Positions 33,936 to 43,160 are shown, counted from the stretch's first letter. The stretch: DNA of 43,239 nucleotides from an uncultured Alistipes sp. (GCA_949286165.1 CASDZK010000071.1:1-43239), one strand, 5' to 3'. Program-made: numbers and translations. The notes: generated from the sequence alone by a model not told the origin.

Positions 33936-34451
33936 TTATTTACTGTATTTGGCAATCAAATCTCCGACCACAGTCTCCGTCAATTCAAATTCGGGATTCA
34001 ACGGAAATCCTTCCCAAACCACTTGATTGTCCGGTGTAATCAGAACAGCATGAGGAATCCCGGTCACTTCGAACGCATCTTTCATAATTGCCCGGGTATC
34101 TACCGCACTGTAATATTCCATTTTGGGCGTCATCCAATCGGCTACCTGCTCATAAGGTTCATCCGTAATCCCTACGATAACCAACTTATCGGCGAATTTT
34201 TTCTGAATCTCATTCAATTTCGGAATCGCTTTCCGGCAAGGGCCGCACCAAGTCGCCCAAAATTCTACCAAAACGAACTTTCCCTTCATGTCCGGTTCAT
34301 CCGATACCCATTTTTCCACTTCAAACGGAGGAGCCTGCTGATTCAAAAACGATTTTGCCCAAATTTTCTTTCCGCCATTGCTTTCCTGTGCGACCGAGGT
34401 CGATGCAACGACCGCAAACAATGCGCACATCAATACAAATACTTTTTTCAT
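33936..34451 (-). CDS. TlpA-like thioredoxin, exported
   Basis: The 171-residue protein has a signal peptide (MKKVFVLMCALFAVVASTSV, cleavage near AQE) and a thioredoxin fold with VLVEFWATWCGPCRKAIPKL; the active Cys are 69 and 72 in WCGPC. Then come IVGITDEPYEQVADWMTPKM and the cis-Pro region VTGIPHAVLITPDNQVVWEG. This is the TlpA/ResA-like group that reduces periplasmic disulfides. It lies 38 bases after the AI-2E-family permease on the same strand. Confidence 0.92.
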   Translation of the reverse strand: MKKVFVLMCALFAVVASTSVAQESNGGKKIWAKSFLNQQAPPFEVEKWVSDEPDMKGKFVLVEFWATWCGPCRKAIPKLNEIQKKFADKLVIVGITDEPYEQVADWMTPKMEYYSAVDTRAIMKDAFEVTGIPHAVLITPDNQVVWEGFPLNPEFELTETVVGDLIAKYSK

Positions 34452-34489
34452 CGTTCCAAATTTTATTTAAGTTTAACAATCGGTATATT

Positions 34490-35572
34490 TCAAGCATCGA
34501 AATTTGCAATAAAACGTCTATAATAAGCCAACAGCAACGTAGTCAACGGCAAAGCGATAATCATTCCCAATACCCCTAACAGACTACCCCATACCGATAA
34601 CGACAATAAGATAATAGCCGGATTCAAACTCATAATCCGCCCCATAATTTTCGGAGTAAGCACTAAATCCTGAATCAACTGCACGATAACCATAACCGCT
34701 ACGGCCAAGGCTACAATAATCCAAAAGTTACCGCCCGTCTCCACACATTTCAACAAGCAAAGAAACAGCATCGGGACAATCCCTATCAACTGCAAATAAG
34801 GGACCATATTCAACACTCCCATAAATAACCCCAACAAAATACCTAACGGCAAATCTATGATCTCAAAACCGATAGCCAGCAAAATACCTACAGTACCGGC
34901 AATCAAAGCCTGTCCCCGAAAATACTTGCTCATCGCCCCTTTAACATCGTCAAGAACACTCATAAAAGAAACTCGGTAACGGTTCGGAACCAATCCTATC
35001 GCCCCTTCCGAAATACGCTCATAATCCAGTAAAATGAACACGAGGTAAATCAACATGAAAAAAAAGGACAACATACCTATCAGAAGAGCCCATGAATCGG
35101 AAACAATCCCCCAGACTCCCTTTAAAAGACCGGTTACGATACTCTGCATATCTTGAGCCGACAATTCGGATAACATCCGTTTCACATCCCAATTTTCCGC
35201 CAAATACTGTTGCCAAGCCAAAGGAACGGTCTCGACGTAATGATGATTATTGAAAAACGAATTGGCTGCTGCGAACAATTTGCGCGATTCTTCGATCATA
35301 GAAGGAATCAATAACCATAACGCCCCTGCTACAACCGATGCAATAACGAGTAAAACAATCAAAATAGGCAACAATTTCCCTTTCAGTTTCAATTTCATCT
35401 GCACCCATTGCACGATCGGGTTAATCATATAAGCGAATAACCACGCGATACAGAAAGGGAGCAAAGCATTACGGACGCTTTTCACGAAATAAAATAGCCC
35501 GAACGCTACCAAAACGATGATAATGATTCTGATAACGCGATCAAATGTAAACGGTCTGTCGAAACGTCCCAT
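34490..35572 (-). CDS. AI-2E family transporter
   Basis: The 360-residue membrane protein belongs to the AI-2 exporter family (TqsA/YdiK/PerM). Multiple hydrophobic segments are visible: RIIIIVLVAFGLFYFVKSVR, LPILIVLLVIASVVAGALWL, LLIGMLSFFFMLIYLVFILL and NFWIIVALAVAVMVIVQLIQ. The signature DLVLTPKIMGRIMSLNPAII is near the C-terminus. Family members export small molecules or Na+/H+; the substrate is unknown here. The start at 35572 (MGRFDRPF) is chosen over 35611, since the longer N-terminus is charged and unlike the family. Upstream lies a gene-free region with mobile-element remnants. Confidence 0.9.
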   Translation of the reverse strand: MGRFDRPFTFDRVIRIIIIVLVAFGLFYFVKSVRNALLPFCIAWLFAYMINPIVQWVQMKLKLKGKLLPILIVLLVIASVVAGALWLLIPSMIEESRKLFAAANSFFNNHHYVETVPLAWQQYLAENWDVKRMLSELSAQDMQSIVTGLLKGVWGIVSDSWALLIGMLSFFFMLIYLVFILLDYERISEGAIGLVPNRYRVSFMSVLDDVKGAMSKYFRGQALIAGTVGILLAIGFEIIDLPLGILLGLFMGVLNMVPYLQLIGIVPMLFLCLLKCVETGGNFWIIVALAVAVMVIVQLIQDLVLTPKIMGRIMSLNPAIILLSLSVWGSLLGVLGMIIALPLTTLLLAYYRRFIANFDA

Positions 35573-35714
35573 AACAATTTTTTTACAGCGCAATTTAGCA
35601 TTTTTTTCCAAATTTTATGCAAGTCCATACATTTTTTCTTATCAAAAAAAGCTTCAGAAGCAAGGCTTTGGGACATTTATATTTGCAGTATAAAAATATT
35701 AACTATCCTATAAA

Positions 35715-35904
35715 GTATACCTTACCCGGGCGGCCATTACGGCCATAGGTTGGAAGCCGCAATTGAAAGCATATTATAAACGGAAAATAGAACAAGGAAA
35801 ACATAAAGCATCGGTAATCAATGCGGTTAGAGCAAAAAATCATAGATAGAGCTTTTGCCGTGATACGGAGACAAACGCCGTTTGTTACATTGCCCTCAGA
35901 GTAA
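35715..35904 (+). mobile_element. IS110/IS116-type transposase C-terminal relic
   Basis: Frame one reads AITAIGWKPQLKAYYKRKIE and QGKHKASVINAVRAK, then hits a stop. The frame one base over continues KIIDRAFAVIRRQTPFVTLP and ends at 35902-35904. The shift lies in a six-A run (gcaaaaaatc); removing one A joins the two. The combined sequence resembles the C-terminus of IS110/IS116/IS902-family transposases (the KHKxxxxNAVRxKxIxRxFAVIR pattern). The rest of the gene and the element ends are not found. Confidence 0.55.
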
Positions 35905-35982
35905 TATAAGAATGAACTTGCATAAAATCTGTGAATTAAAGGAGGTTTACGCTGCTGAAGAAAGGATAAGAGCATAAAGGAA

Positions 35983-36022
35983 CTTACCCAAGAAGGCCCT
36001 AAAAGGCCTAAACTTGGGTAAG
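35983..36022 (+). repeat. Strong hairpin downstream of the IS110-type relic
   Basis: cttacccaag (35983-35992) pairs with cttgggtaag (36013-36022), and ggcc (35995-35998) with ggcc (36005-36008), giving a two-step stem. No T-run follows, so a simple terminator is less likely than a structured element end or RNA. Confidence 0.55.
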
Positions 36023-36162
36023 ATAATACAAATAGTATTTGAAAAAACTTAGATCAACTTGCAGGTAAGGTATGAAAGGAAAATCTCTTTAGATACCCTC
36101 GTTAACTATCCTTCGTAAACTTTGGCAGTGTAAACTGAACTGTGTCAAGCTTAGTTTTGTTT

Positions 36163-36197
36163 GGTCAGAGTGGGCGGCCATGGCGCCCACTCTGACC
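36163..36197. repeat. 14-bp perfect inverted repeat with 7-base loop
   Basis: ggtcagagtgggcg (36163-36176) pairs perfectly with cgcccactctgacc (36184-36197) around gccatgg. It is far more GC-rich than its surroundings and has no T-run on the plus strand. It may be the terminator hairpin or an end of a lost mobile element. Confidence 0.6.
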
Positions 36198-36314
36198 GCG
36201 AATTTATCAAACCTATCAAAGAACTCCAAATAAAAGTGTTTTTCAGTCCAGTATCCTGAACCTGTCCGGGAACAGGATTGCCAGTTGCTGAAGACTGTAA
36301 ACTTTCATACTCTT

Positions 36315-36893
36315 TTACGGATTCACAGCATTCAAGGCATTAGCTGCAGCATTAGTAGCTGTAGAATCTACTGCCTTACGCGTTCCTCCCAATGACTTAA
36401 TGACAATATCAGTCAAATCCGGTGTAGTCGTTTCATCGATATAAACAAGCGATTGCGATGAATTCGGATCAACCACCATAGTCAATCCCTGCGCCTTACC
36501 CGCTTTGCTCACAGCTTCTTTAACTTTGTCGAAAATCGGCTGGAACAATTGCACCTGCATGTTATTGATATCGGTTTGCGCCGTCGTTTCCATCTCCTGC
36601 ATCCGAGTACTCAAATCGGCCAATTCTTTTTGTTTGACATCGGCAATAGAGGATGTAAGCGTACTTTGTTTCTGCTGAAAATCAGCCAATTTATTATTAA
36701 ACTCCACTCGCATGGTTTCCATTTGTTCCTGAAGCTCTTTAACCAAAGCCTGCAACTTAACCTGAGCAGAATCAGTTTCCGGCAAAGAAATCATAACAGC
36801 CTGAAAATCGACTCGGCCTATTTTCTGCGCCGATACCGGAAATGCGCCGCATACGCACAATACTATCAAAGATAGCAGAACTTTTTTTCTCAT
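36315..36893 (-). CDS. OmpH/Skp family periplasmic chaperone
   Basis: The 192-residue protein has a signal peptide (MRKKVLLSLIVLCVCGAFPV, cleavage near SAQ) and a Skp-like domain. It opens KIGRVDFQAVMISLPETDSA, then a long coiled coil (LKELQEQMETMRVEFNNKL-like, about 45-115), then VKEAVSKAGKAQGLTMVVDP. The C-terminal tail is Ala/Asn-rich. Skp chaperones hold unfolded outer membrane proteins. It is the second of two tandem ompH-like genes and follows the other by 31 bases, behind bamA. Confidence 0.9.
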   Translation of the reverse strand: MRKKVLLSLIVLCVCGAFPVSAQKIGRVDFQAVMISLPETDSAQVKLQALVKELQEQMETMRVEFNNKLADFQQKQSTLTSSIADVKQKELADLSTRMQEMETTAQTDINNMQVQLFQPIFDKVKEAVSKAGKAQGLTMVVDPNSSQSLVYIDETTTPDLTDIVIKSLGGTRKAVDSTATNAAANALNAVNP

Positions 36894-36924
36894 AAAGTAT
36901 AATAATTTATTGTAAATATTTCAA

Positions 36925-37446
36925 CTAATACCCCAACCGTTTAATAATCGTATCGGTCAAATCTAACGAAGGAGACTGAAAAACGGTAATCTTCGCAATA
37001 GATAAATCGAATATCATATCGTATCTGTTCTCTTCCGCCAATGCATTGACAACTGCCAAAACCCTTTCTTCAATCGGCTTCATCAATTCATCCTGTTTTT
37101 GCTTGATCAAACCGTCATCAGCATAAATCGATTCCTGAAACCGGGTAGCCTCCCGTTCCAGACGGATAATTTCCGCCCGCCGCTGAGCCTGTATGTCGGC
37201 CGACAACATGGGCTCCTCATTCCGATAGTTCTCGAAACGTTTTTTAACATCATCCAATTTATCCTGCAATTGTTTTTCCAAATCCTTCACATACTGATCC
37301 AATTGCGACACAGCCGTGTTGTATTCCGGAATCGCTTTGAAAATCTTCTGGCTGTAAATATAAGCATACTTCTGCTGAGCCTGAACCGTACCCGATATCA
37401 TCAAAGCGATAACGGCCCATATAATCAAAAAAAATTTTCTCATCAT
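36925..37446 (-). CDS. OmpH/Skp family periplasmic chaperone
   Basis: The 173-residue protein starts MMRKFFLIIWAVIALMISGT, a signal peptide, and has the Skp pattern QKYAYIYSQKIFKAIPEYNT. A coiled coil (about 50-115) contains LEKQLQDKLDDVKKRFENYR, and the end includes AEENRYDMIFDLSIAKITVF. The start at 37446 is preferred to 37479, which would add MNQLQIGKENT before the leader. It lies 36 bases after bamA, in the usual Bacteroidetes bamA-ompH-ompH order, and probably delivers outer membrane proteins to BamA. Confidence 0.9.
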   Translation of the reverse strand: MMRKFFLIIWAVIALMISGTVQAQQKYAYIYSQKIFKAIPEYNTAVSQLDQYVKDLEKQLQDKLDDVKKRFENYRNEEPMLSADIQAQRRAEIIRLEREATRFQESIYADDGLIKQKQDELMKPIEERVLAVVNALAEENRYDMIFDLSIAKITVFQSPSLDLTDTIIKRLGY

Positions 37447-37482
37447 AGTATTCTCCTTCCCTATTTGTAATTGGTTCATACA

Positions 37483-40020
37483 TTAAAATTCTCCTCCGAT
37501 AGAGAAATGCAACTGACTTCCGCCTTTCGCTCCGCCCCCGCCAGGAACTCGGTCGAACCCATATCCCCAATCGATTCCGAACATCCCCACGACAGGCAGG
37601 TACAACCGGACCCCCACTCCTGCCGAACGTTTCAAATCGAACGGATTGAACGAACGCCATCCGCGATAAGCATTACCCGCTTCGGCAAATATCAGAGCAT
37701 AAACCGTAGAGTTTCCTTCCCGTACGACCGGATAACGCAACTCTGCCGTATATTTCGTATATACTTTGGCCTGCTCTCCGCTATTCGTGTAAGGAGTCAA
37801 TTCTCCTTCATCATATCCTCTCAATCCGACATCCTGAATACCGTACAAGTTATAACCGGAAACTCCGTCTCCTCCCATGGTAAACCCTTCGAATGGAGAA
37901 AGGAAAGCCGGATTATAGTGTCCTAAATAACCGAATTCAGCTTTCGTCATCAAAACCAACCGATTATTGGCCGACATCGGCAGGAACCACCGGAACGACC
38001 CGTTCAGTTTATAATATTCAATCCACCGGTATCTTTCGGAATCCGGCATGGTCGGATCGGAATAATCTTTATTGTTAAACAAAGAATACGGAGGTGTCGC
38101 CGTTACCCGAAACAAGAAATTGGAACCCCTTGTCGGAAAAATAACATTATCGGTCGAATTCCGGGACAACGAAACCCCCAACGAAATGATATTGGACTTT
38201 CCGTTAGTCATCAGGAAATAATCCCAATCCTTTAAATTGTAAGACTGATAACTCAACTCTCCCGTAATATTGAAATTCGGGTCGGGCCACTTCATCCGTT
38301 TCCCGATTCCGACGGAAACCCCGATCGTCCGGAACCGGCTGTCGCCGGCCTGCCAAGCGTAATAAGCATCGGACTCGCTGGAATAGTAAACGGACAATGA
38401 AAAGTTCGTAGGTTTTTTCCCGCCTAACCACGGTTCCAAAAAACTGAAAGAAAGTGCCTTATAATAAGTCCCGTTGGTCTGGGCACTAATCCTCAAACTT
38501 TGGTTATCCCCTGCCGGATACGGTCTCCATGCTTTTTTATCGAACACTTTACGCAACGAAAGATTATTGAACGTTACTCCTACGGAAGCAACAAACATGC
38601 CACCTCCCCAACCGCCGGAAACCTCAAACTGGTCGCTGGACTTTTCGACCAGATTATAACGGATATCCACCAAATCTTCCGAAACGGGTTCAATACTCGG
38701 CTGAATGGATTCGGGTTCGAAATGATCCATGGCACCCAGATTGGTCATGGAAGTAATCAACATCGATTCATCGTACAACTCTCCCGGCATCAAATACAAA
38801 TCCCGACGGATAACCCGGTCGTGCGTTCTGTCGTTTCCTGTGATAATCACGTTGTTTACCGTAAATTGATTTCCTTCGCTCATGCGGATCTCAATATCGA
38901 TCGAGTCGTTCTCCACTACCGTTTCCACCGGTTCCACATTAAACGCCAAATGTCCGTCGTTCCGATAGATGGATCCGATGGTCAATTCACCTTTCATAAC
39001 GGACTCCCCGTCATTTCCCAACCGGGCGTTCATATTTTTCCGGTCGTAAGTATCCCCTTTCTTGACCCCCAAAATCATCGACAGATAATCGGACGAATAT
39101 TTTTTATTCCCGATCCACGAGATATTACGGTAATAATATTTTTTACCTTCATCGATTTTCAGCAGAATACCGATTCGTTTATCATTGATCGGATAAATAG
39201 AATCGCTCAAAATAATAGCATCCCTGAATCCTTTGGACTGCATATAATCGACCAGGTTTATCTTGTCATCTTCAAACTTATCCTCTTTGAATTTCGCTCC
39301 TTTCAACATATTGACAAACTTCTTTTCCCGCGTATCTTTCATCGCTTTCTTAAGTTTGTTTTCCTTCAATTGACTATTTCCGTCTATAACGATTTCTCCA
39401 ATTTTAACCTTGCTTTTCTTATCGATATTGAACGTAACGATCAAAAAGTTTTTCATTCGTTCATCGTCTTTTACCGAAACATTTACTTCTGCATTATAAT
39501 ATCCTTTTTCGTACAAGAAACGCTTGATGATATCAATGGAAGTTTTCATCTGATATTCAGAAAACTCTTTTCTTTTCTTTATTTTCAATCGGTTTTCCAG
39601 TTCCTTGGCCTGATTTTTCGAGACCCCGGTAAAATGATACTCCAAAATACGAGGTTGTTCTTTCAAAACCACATCCAGATAAGCGTCCTCGCCGTTAAAC
39701 TGGACCAATATTTTCACATCTGAAAAATCCCGTTGCTCCCACAAAGCCGAAATGGCATTGGAAATATAATCCCCCGGAATATTCACAGTATCCCCTACCC
39801 GTAATCCGGCCGCCTTAAGAATCAAACTGGGAGAAAAATACCGGATGCCGGATACTTTAATATCTTTTATATGGTATTTTTTAGGATTGTTATAATCTAA
39901 AGTAGGCAAAACGGTTGCGGAAGTATCTTGTGACTGGGCCGATGTTTTACCTGCAGCAATCGCAAATAACAATATACATACTCCCCGTCTTACTCTACTC
40001 ATGATTGTTTCGACATTCAT
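37483..40020 (-). CDS. bamA: Outer membrane assembly factor BamA
   Basis: The 845-residue protein has a signal peptide (MSRVRRGVCILLFAIAAGKT within the first 30 residues), POTRA repeats to about 470 and a C-terminal 16-strand barrel. Visible landmarks are KKYHIKDIKVSGIRYFSPSL in the first POTRA, GNQFTVNNVIITGNDRTHDR in the last, the L6-type VGVRLYLPVVGMFGIDWGYG region with its RGF-like loop earlier (GLRGYDEG), and the terminal Phe in LHFSIGGEF. It inserts beta-barrel proteins in the outer membrane. An ATG at 40002 (MSRV) is an equally possible start. uppS lies 15 bases upstream. Confidence 0.95.
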   Translation of the reverse strand: MNVETIMSRVRRGVCILLFAIAAGKTSAQSQDTSATVLPTLDYNNPKKYHIKDIKVSGIRYFSPSLILKAAGLRVGDTVNIPGDYISNAISALWEQRDFSDVKILVQFNGEDAYLDVVLKEQPRILEYHFTGVSKNQAKELENRLKIKKRKEFSEYQMKTSIDIIKRFLYEKGYYNAEVNVSVKDDERMKNFLIVTFNIDKKSKVKIGEIVIDGNSQLKENKLKKAMKDTREKKFVNMLKGAKFKEDKFEDDKINLVDYMQSKGFRDAIILSDSIYPINDKRIGILLKIDEGKKYYYRNISWIGNKKYSSDYLSMILGVKKGDTYDRKNMNARLGNDGESVMKGELTIGSIYRNDGHLAFNVEPVETVVENDSIDIEIRMSEGNQFTVNNVIITGNDRTHDRVIRRDLYLMPGELYDESMLITSMTNLGAMDHFEPESIQPSIEPVSEDLVDIRYNLVEKSSDQFEVSGGWGGGMFVASVGVTFNNLSLRKVFDKKAWRPYPAGDNQSLRISAQTNGTYYKALSFSFLEPWLGGKKPTNFSLSVYYSSESDAYYAWQAGDSRFRTIGVSVGIGKRMKWPDPNFNITGELSYQSYNLKDWDYFLMTNGKSNIISLGVSLSRNSTDNVIFPTRGSNFLFRVTATPPYSLFNNKDYSDPTMPDSERYRWIEYYKLNGSFRWFLPMSANNRLVLMTKAEFGYLGHYNPAFLSPFEGFTMGGDGVSGYNLYGIQDVGLRGYDEGELTPYTNSGEQAKVYTKYTAELRYPVVREGNSTVYALIFAEAGNAYRGWRSFNPFDLKRSAGVGVRLYLPVVGMFGIDWGYGFDRVPGGGGAKGGSQLHFSIGGEF

Positions 40021-40035
40021 TGTTGTTTGTGCTTC

Positions 40036-40761
40036 TTAATATATCTGCTCGGTTACAAGACCATATCTCCGAGAACGTGTTTTATAATAATTTATTGCGT
40101 CAAGAAACGCCTCTCTATGAAAATCGGGCCACAATGTTTCCGTAAAATAAAATTCCGTATAAGACAACTGCCACATCAAGAAATTACTCAAACGATGTTC
40201 GCCGCTGGTCCGAATCAAAAGATCCGGATCCGGAACATTCCGCGTAAACAGATGATCGGCGACGACGGATTCCGAAATCCGATCCACCGTCAGTTCGCCG
40301 CGAGAAACCGCTTCGGTTATCCGTTTCACAGCGGCGACAATTTCCTGACGGCTTCCGTAATTCAAAGCGACCGACAGCGTTAATGCCGTATTGTCCCGCG
40401 TAGTCCGTTCGCATAAATCGATCGACTTCAAAACCTCGGCTCCCAAACCTTCTCTTTCCCCGATAAAAACAACCCGTACGTTTTTTTCTACCAAAGAAGG
40501 TATTTCCAATGCAATGGTTTTGCAAAACAACTCCATCAGTCCTTCCACTTCCGACTTCGGTCTTCCCCAGTTTTCAGAAGAAAAAGCATATATCGTAAGA
40601 TATTCCACACCGATATCCAGCGATGCCTGAATCACTTCCCGTACGGAAACGACCCCTTCATAATGTCCCCGGAGCCTGTCCAGTCCCTTTTTCCGGGCCC
40701 AACGTCCGTTGCCGTCCATTATGATCGCCACATGTCGCGGTATGTTCTTATCTTTATTCAT
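40036..40761 (-). CDS. uppS: Undecaprenyl diphosphate synthase (isoprenyl transferase)
   Basis: The 241-residue cis-prenyltransferase makes the C55 lipid carrier for peptidoglycan and O-antigen. Motif IIMDGNGRWARKKGLDRLRG is at about 13-32 with catalytic Asp 16, then YLTIYAFSSENWGRPKSEVE and DPDLLIRTSGEHRLSNFLMW with TEFYFTETLWPDF near the C-terminus. The start at 40761 (MNKDKNIPRH) is chosen; the frame open to 40890 adds a segment that runs into the promoter region. It forms an operon with bamA and the ompH genes. Confidence 0.95.
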   Translation of the reverse strand: MNKDKNIPRHVAIIMDGNGRWARKKGLDRLRGHYEGVVSVREVIQASLDIGVEYLTIYAFSSENWGRPKSEVEGLMELFCKTIALEIPSLVEKNVRVVFIGEREGLGAEVLKSIDLCERTTRDNTALTLSVALNYGSRQEIVAAVKRITEAVSRGELTVDRISESVVADHLFTRNVPDPDLLIRTSGEHRLSNFLMWQLSYTEFYFTETLWPDFHREAFLDAINYYKTRSRRYGLVTEQIY

Positions 40762-40931
40762 AATTTTATGAAACACTATATTCCCGGCAAATATAAACAA
40801 AAGTAATTTAATATCGCAACAATATTTAAATCCGTGCATGAATCCGCTTACTATCCGTATTCTCATTACCGGACTGTCTTCCTGTTTCAAGGTATGTTTT
40901 TACCTGCACGCAACTTTTTTCTCTTTTCTTT

Positions 40932-41909
40932 TTATTTGCTTCCCAAATCAAAAAAACGCAACTCTTCCGTCAAATCCAAAAACGGATATTTTTCCGACAC
41001 TTTTCTTACCCGTTCCCCTACCGTTTTTCTGAATTTCCGATAAGTTGCGGAATCCGGATGCAACGGACGATGACGAACCGCCGCCGCTATCCTTTCCAAT
41101 TCTGAAAATATTTTACGGGTTTCGTCGGGAATATACGTCTCAGTGAAGCGTTGCCAAATATATTGGACGGCTTGTGCGGAAGGGTGCAGCATATCCACTT
41201 CGTAAAACCGGTAATCCCGCAGTTCGTCGTTCATGATTTCATAGACGGGGAAATAATCCACAAACGGATACATCCGCATCAATTCGGCGATAGCCACCCG
41301 CAGCACCGCCTTATTCAGAAAATTATCCGCCATGCCGTCCCGGATATGCCGAACGGGGCTTACCGTAAACAAAATCCGTTTCCGGCAATAAGGTTCACGA
41401 CCGAACAATGTTGCGAACAAAGCCACAATCTCCCCGGCGGTCAGCCGTTCCCGCGTAAACTGCCGGGCGGATATCTTATGGCAGTTGCAAACGATTTCCC
41501 CGGTAGGCAGGTAACGATACACGACAGGCGTGCCCAAAGTCAATACCAAATAATCGGCGGACATCAATGCCCTGTGGCCCCGTATCACGGCATCGGACAT
41601 GCGCCGCAAAACGTCTTCTCGTTCGATTCCGGAAAAGGAGGAATGAAAATCCAAAGAACAGAACATTCCCCCGTCGAACAGCAACTCTTCCGGTTTCGGT
41701 CGCGTCCCGTGCTCCATTCTCAACAACGACCGAACGATAGAAGCCGGATTATAAAGCACTCCGAAAGGATTGACGGTTACCGGAAATTTAACTCCGGACA
41801 TGAGGTTGCCCATACGATCTGCGAAACAGGAACCCAACCAAAGCCCTTGTTTTTCATGAGTAATTCGATACGGAGACGCGGGAATATCGACTGTTGTGTA
41901 TAGTTTCAT
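40932..41909 (-). CDS. GSCFA domain-containing protein
   Basis: The 325-residue protein contains the motif that names the family, WLGSCFADRMGNLMSGVKF, near residues 24-42. Then come NPFGVLYNPASIVRSLLRME, YLVLTLGTPVVYRYLPTGEI, ILFTVSPVRHIRDGMADNFL and YFPVYEIMNDELRDYRFYEV. GSCFA proteins resemble SGNH/GDSL hydrolases, with the Ser in GSCF the likely nucleophile and a late Asp-x-x-His (DMLHPS) at VDMLHPSAQAV. Substrate unknown. It is divergent from rpsF. Confidence 0.9.
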   Translation of the reverse strand: MKLYTTVDIPASPYRITHEKQGLWLGSCFADRMGNLMSGVKFPVTVNPFGVLYNPASIVRSLLRMEHGTRPKPEELLFDGGMFCSLDFHSSFSGIEREDVLRRMSDAVIRGHRALMSADYLVLTLGTPVVYRYLPTGEIVCNCHKISARQFTRERLTAGEIVALFATLFGREPYCRKRILFTVSPVRHIRDGMADNFLNKAVLRVAIAELMRMYPFVDYFPVYEIMNDELRDYRFYEVDMLHPSAQAVQYIWQRFTETYIPDETRKIFSELERIAAAVRHRPLHPDSATYRKFRKTVGERVRKVSEKYPFLDLTEELRFFDLGSK

Positions 41910-41915
41910 AAAATA

Positions 41916-41947
41916 TTTTGCAATTTAAATTATTACTGCTACCTTTG
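41916..41947 (+). promoter_or_regulatory. Bacteroidetes promoter of the rpsF operon
   Basis: TTTTG (41916-41920) and TACCTTTG (41940-41947) are separated by 19 bases, matching the -33 TTTG and -7 TAnnTTTG consensus. The -7 box lies 43 bases before the rpsF ATG at 41991. This is the clearest promoter in the window. Confidence 0.85.
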
Positions 41948-41990
41948 CACCGCATTAACATGCAAAAATAATTAAAAATCAATCAAAATT

Positions 41991-42335
41991 ATGAATCATT
42001 ACGAAACCGTTTTCATTGCCACTCCCGTGCTGTCTGAACCTCAGTTGCAGGAAGTTATCGGCAAATTCCGCGGTATCATTACCGAAAACGGAGGTCAAAT
42101 CGTTGCAGAAGAGAACTGGGGCCTTCGGAAATTAGCTTACCCTATCCAGAAAAAATCGACCGGTTCCTATTATCGGATCGAATTTACGGGAGAAGGCAGT
42201 TTAATCAACACTTTGGAAACTCAATACCGTCGCGACGAACGCATCATTCGTTTCCTGACGTTCAAAATGGACAAATACGCTATTGAGTACGAAGCCAAAA
42301 GAAGAAATCAAAACGCTAAAAAAGAGGAGGAATAA
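41991..42335 (+). CDS. rpsF: 30S ribosomal protein S6
   Basis: The 114-residue protein is ribosomal protein S6: [40 protein letters not shown] and [20 protein letters not shown] with [20 protein letters not shown], ending in a basic tail. It binds the S18-containing platform of the small subunit. Its stop lies 2 bases before the rpsR start, indicating tight coupling. Confidence 0.98.
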   Translation: MNHYETVFIATPVLSEPQLQEVIGKFRGIITENGGQIVAEENWGLRKLAYPIQKKSTGSYYRIEFTGEGSLINTLETQYRRDERIIRFLTFKMDKYAIEYEAKRRNQNAKKEEE

Positions 42336-42337
42336 TC

Positions 42338-42607
42338 ATGAGCCAGAACGCAACCGAAATCAGATATCTCAACCCTCCCACGGTAGAGGTTAAGAAGAAA
42401 AAATATTGCCGTTTCAAAAAGAACGGTATCAAGTACATCGATTACAAAGACGCGGAATTCCTGAAAAAGTTCCTGAACGAACAGGGTCGTATTCTTCCCC
42501 GCCGTCTGACAGGCAACTCTCAAAAATACCAGAAAAAAGTGGCTACCGCTATCAAACGCGCCCGTCACCTGGCGATTTTGCCTTTCGTAACGGACTTATT
42601 GAAATAA
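42338..42607 (+). CDS. rpsR: 30S ribosomal protein S18
   Basis: The 89-residue protein is S18, with [20 protein letters not shown], then [20 protein letters not shown] and [19 protein letters not shown]. It pairs with S6 on the subunit platform. One Cys remains in the region that is a zinc site in some species. It sits between rpsF (2 bases) and rplI (24 bases). Confidence 0.98.
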   Translation: MSQNATEIRYLNPPTVEVKKKKYCRFKKNGIKYIDYKDAEFLKKFLNEQGRILPRRLTGNSQKYQKKVATAIKRARHLAILPFVTDLLK

Positions 42608-42631
42608 TAACCTTCTGTAAGACGAATTCAC

Positions 42632-43078
42632 ATGGAAATCATATTAAAACAAGACATAGATAACCTGGGGCACAAAAACGATATCGTTTCCGTTCGCCCG
42701 GGATATGCGAACAACTACCTCATTCCGCAGGGATACGCCATTCTGGCTACCCCTTCCGCGAAGAAAGTGTTGGCTGAAAATATCAAACAAAGCGCTCATA
42801 AAGAAGCTAAACTGCGGGAAGAAGCGTCGGCTTTGGCCGCTAAATTGGCCGAAGTAAGCCTGTCCATCGCTGCCAAAGCGAGCGAAAACGGCAAGATTTT
42901 CGGTTCCGTGGCCTCCGCTCAAATCGCAGAAGCTTTGGAAGCGCAAGGTTTTTCTATCGACAAGAAGAACATCAATGTAGCTACCGTCAAAGAAATCGGT
43001 TCTTTCGAAGCCATTGTAAAAATCTACAAAGATATCAAGGCTACCGTTAAGTTCACGGTAACGGCAACGGACGAATAA
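42632..43078 (+). CDS. rplI: 50S ribosomal protein L9
   Basis: The 148-residue protein is L9: MEIILKQDIDNLGHKNDIVS, VRPGYANNYLIPQGYAILAT in the N-terminal RNA-binding domain, a long connecting helix, and FGSVASAQIAEALEAQGFSI in the C-terminal domain. It binds 23S rRNA at the base of the L1 stalk. Last gene of the rpsF-rpsR-rplI operon; a terminator follows. Confidence 0.98.
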   Translation: MEIILKQDIDNLGHKNDIVSVRPGYANNYLIPQGYAILATPSAKKVLAENIKQSAHKEAKLREEASALAAKLAEVSLSIAAKASENGKIFGSVASAQIAEALEAQGFSIDKKNINVATVKEIGSFEAIVKIYKDIKATVKFTVTATDE

Positions 43079-43099
43079 ACCAAAAAATCCGATAAAATA

Positions 43100-43141
43100 A
43101 AGAGGCCGACCCAAAAGAGAATTTTTGAGGTCGGCTTCTTT
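43100..43141 (+). terminator. Terminator of the rpsF-rpsR-rplI operon
   Basis: The arm 43100-43112 (aagaggccgacc) pairs with ggtcggcttctt (43129-43140) with one wobble pair, leading into tttgc. It lies 21 bases after the rplI stop. Confidence 0.8.
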
Positions 43142-43160
43142 GCATAATGCAGAATGATAT

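Larger units (their letters stand above)
35573..36314. other. 742-bp gene-free region with mobile-element relics
   Basis: Between the AI-2E permease and ompH genes no intact gene is visible. The strip holds a TATATTTG promoter-like box (35678-35685, plus strand), an IS110-type transposase relic (35715-35904) and two strong hairpins (35983-36022 and 36163-36197). On the minus strand near 36290-36240 a frame ends QQLAILFPDRFRILD and stops, possibly the end of another lost protein. I read the strip as a decayed insertion site. Confidence 0.5.

Noticed and set aside
35703..35975. 90-codon minus-strand ORF in the gene-free strip
   Set aside because: It is antisense to the IS110-type relic and shows no protein-like motif.
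38500..39723. 407-codon plus-strand ORF antisense to bamA
   Set aside because: Long antisense frame created by the codon use of bamA; His/Ile/Phe-rich, no family, no promoter.
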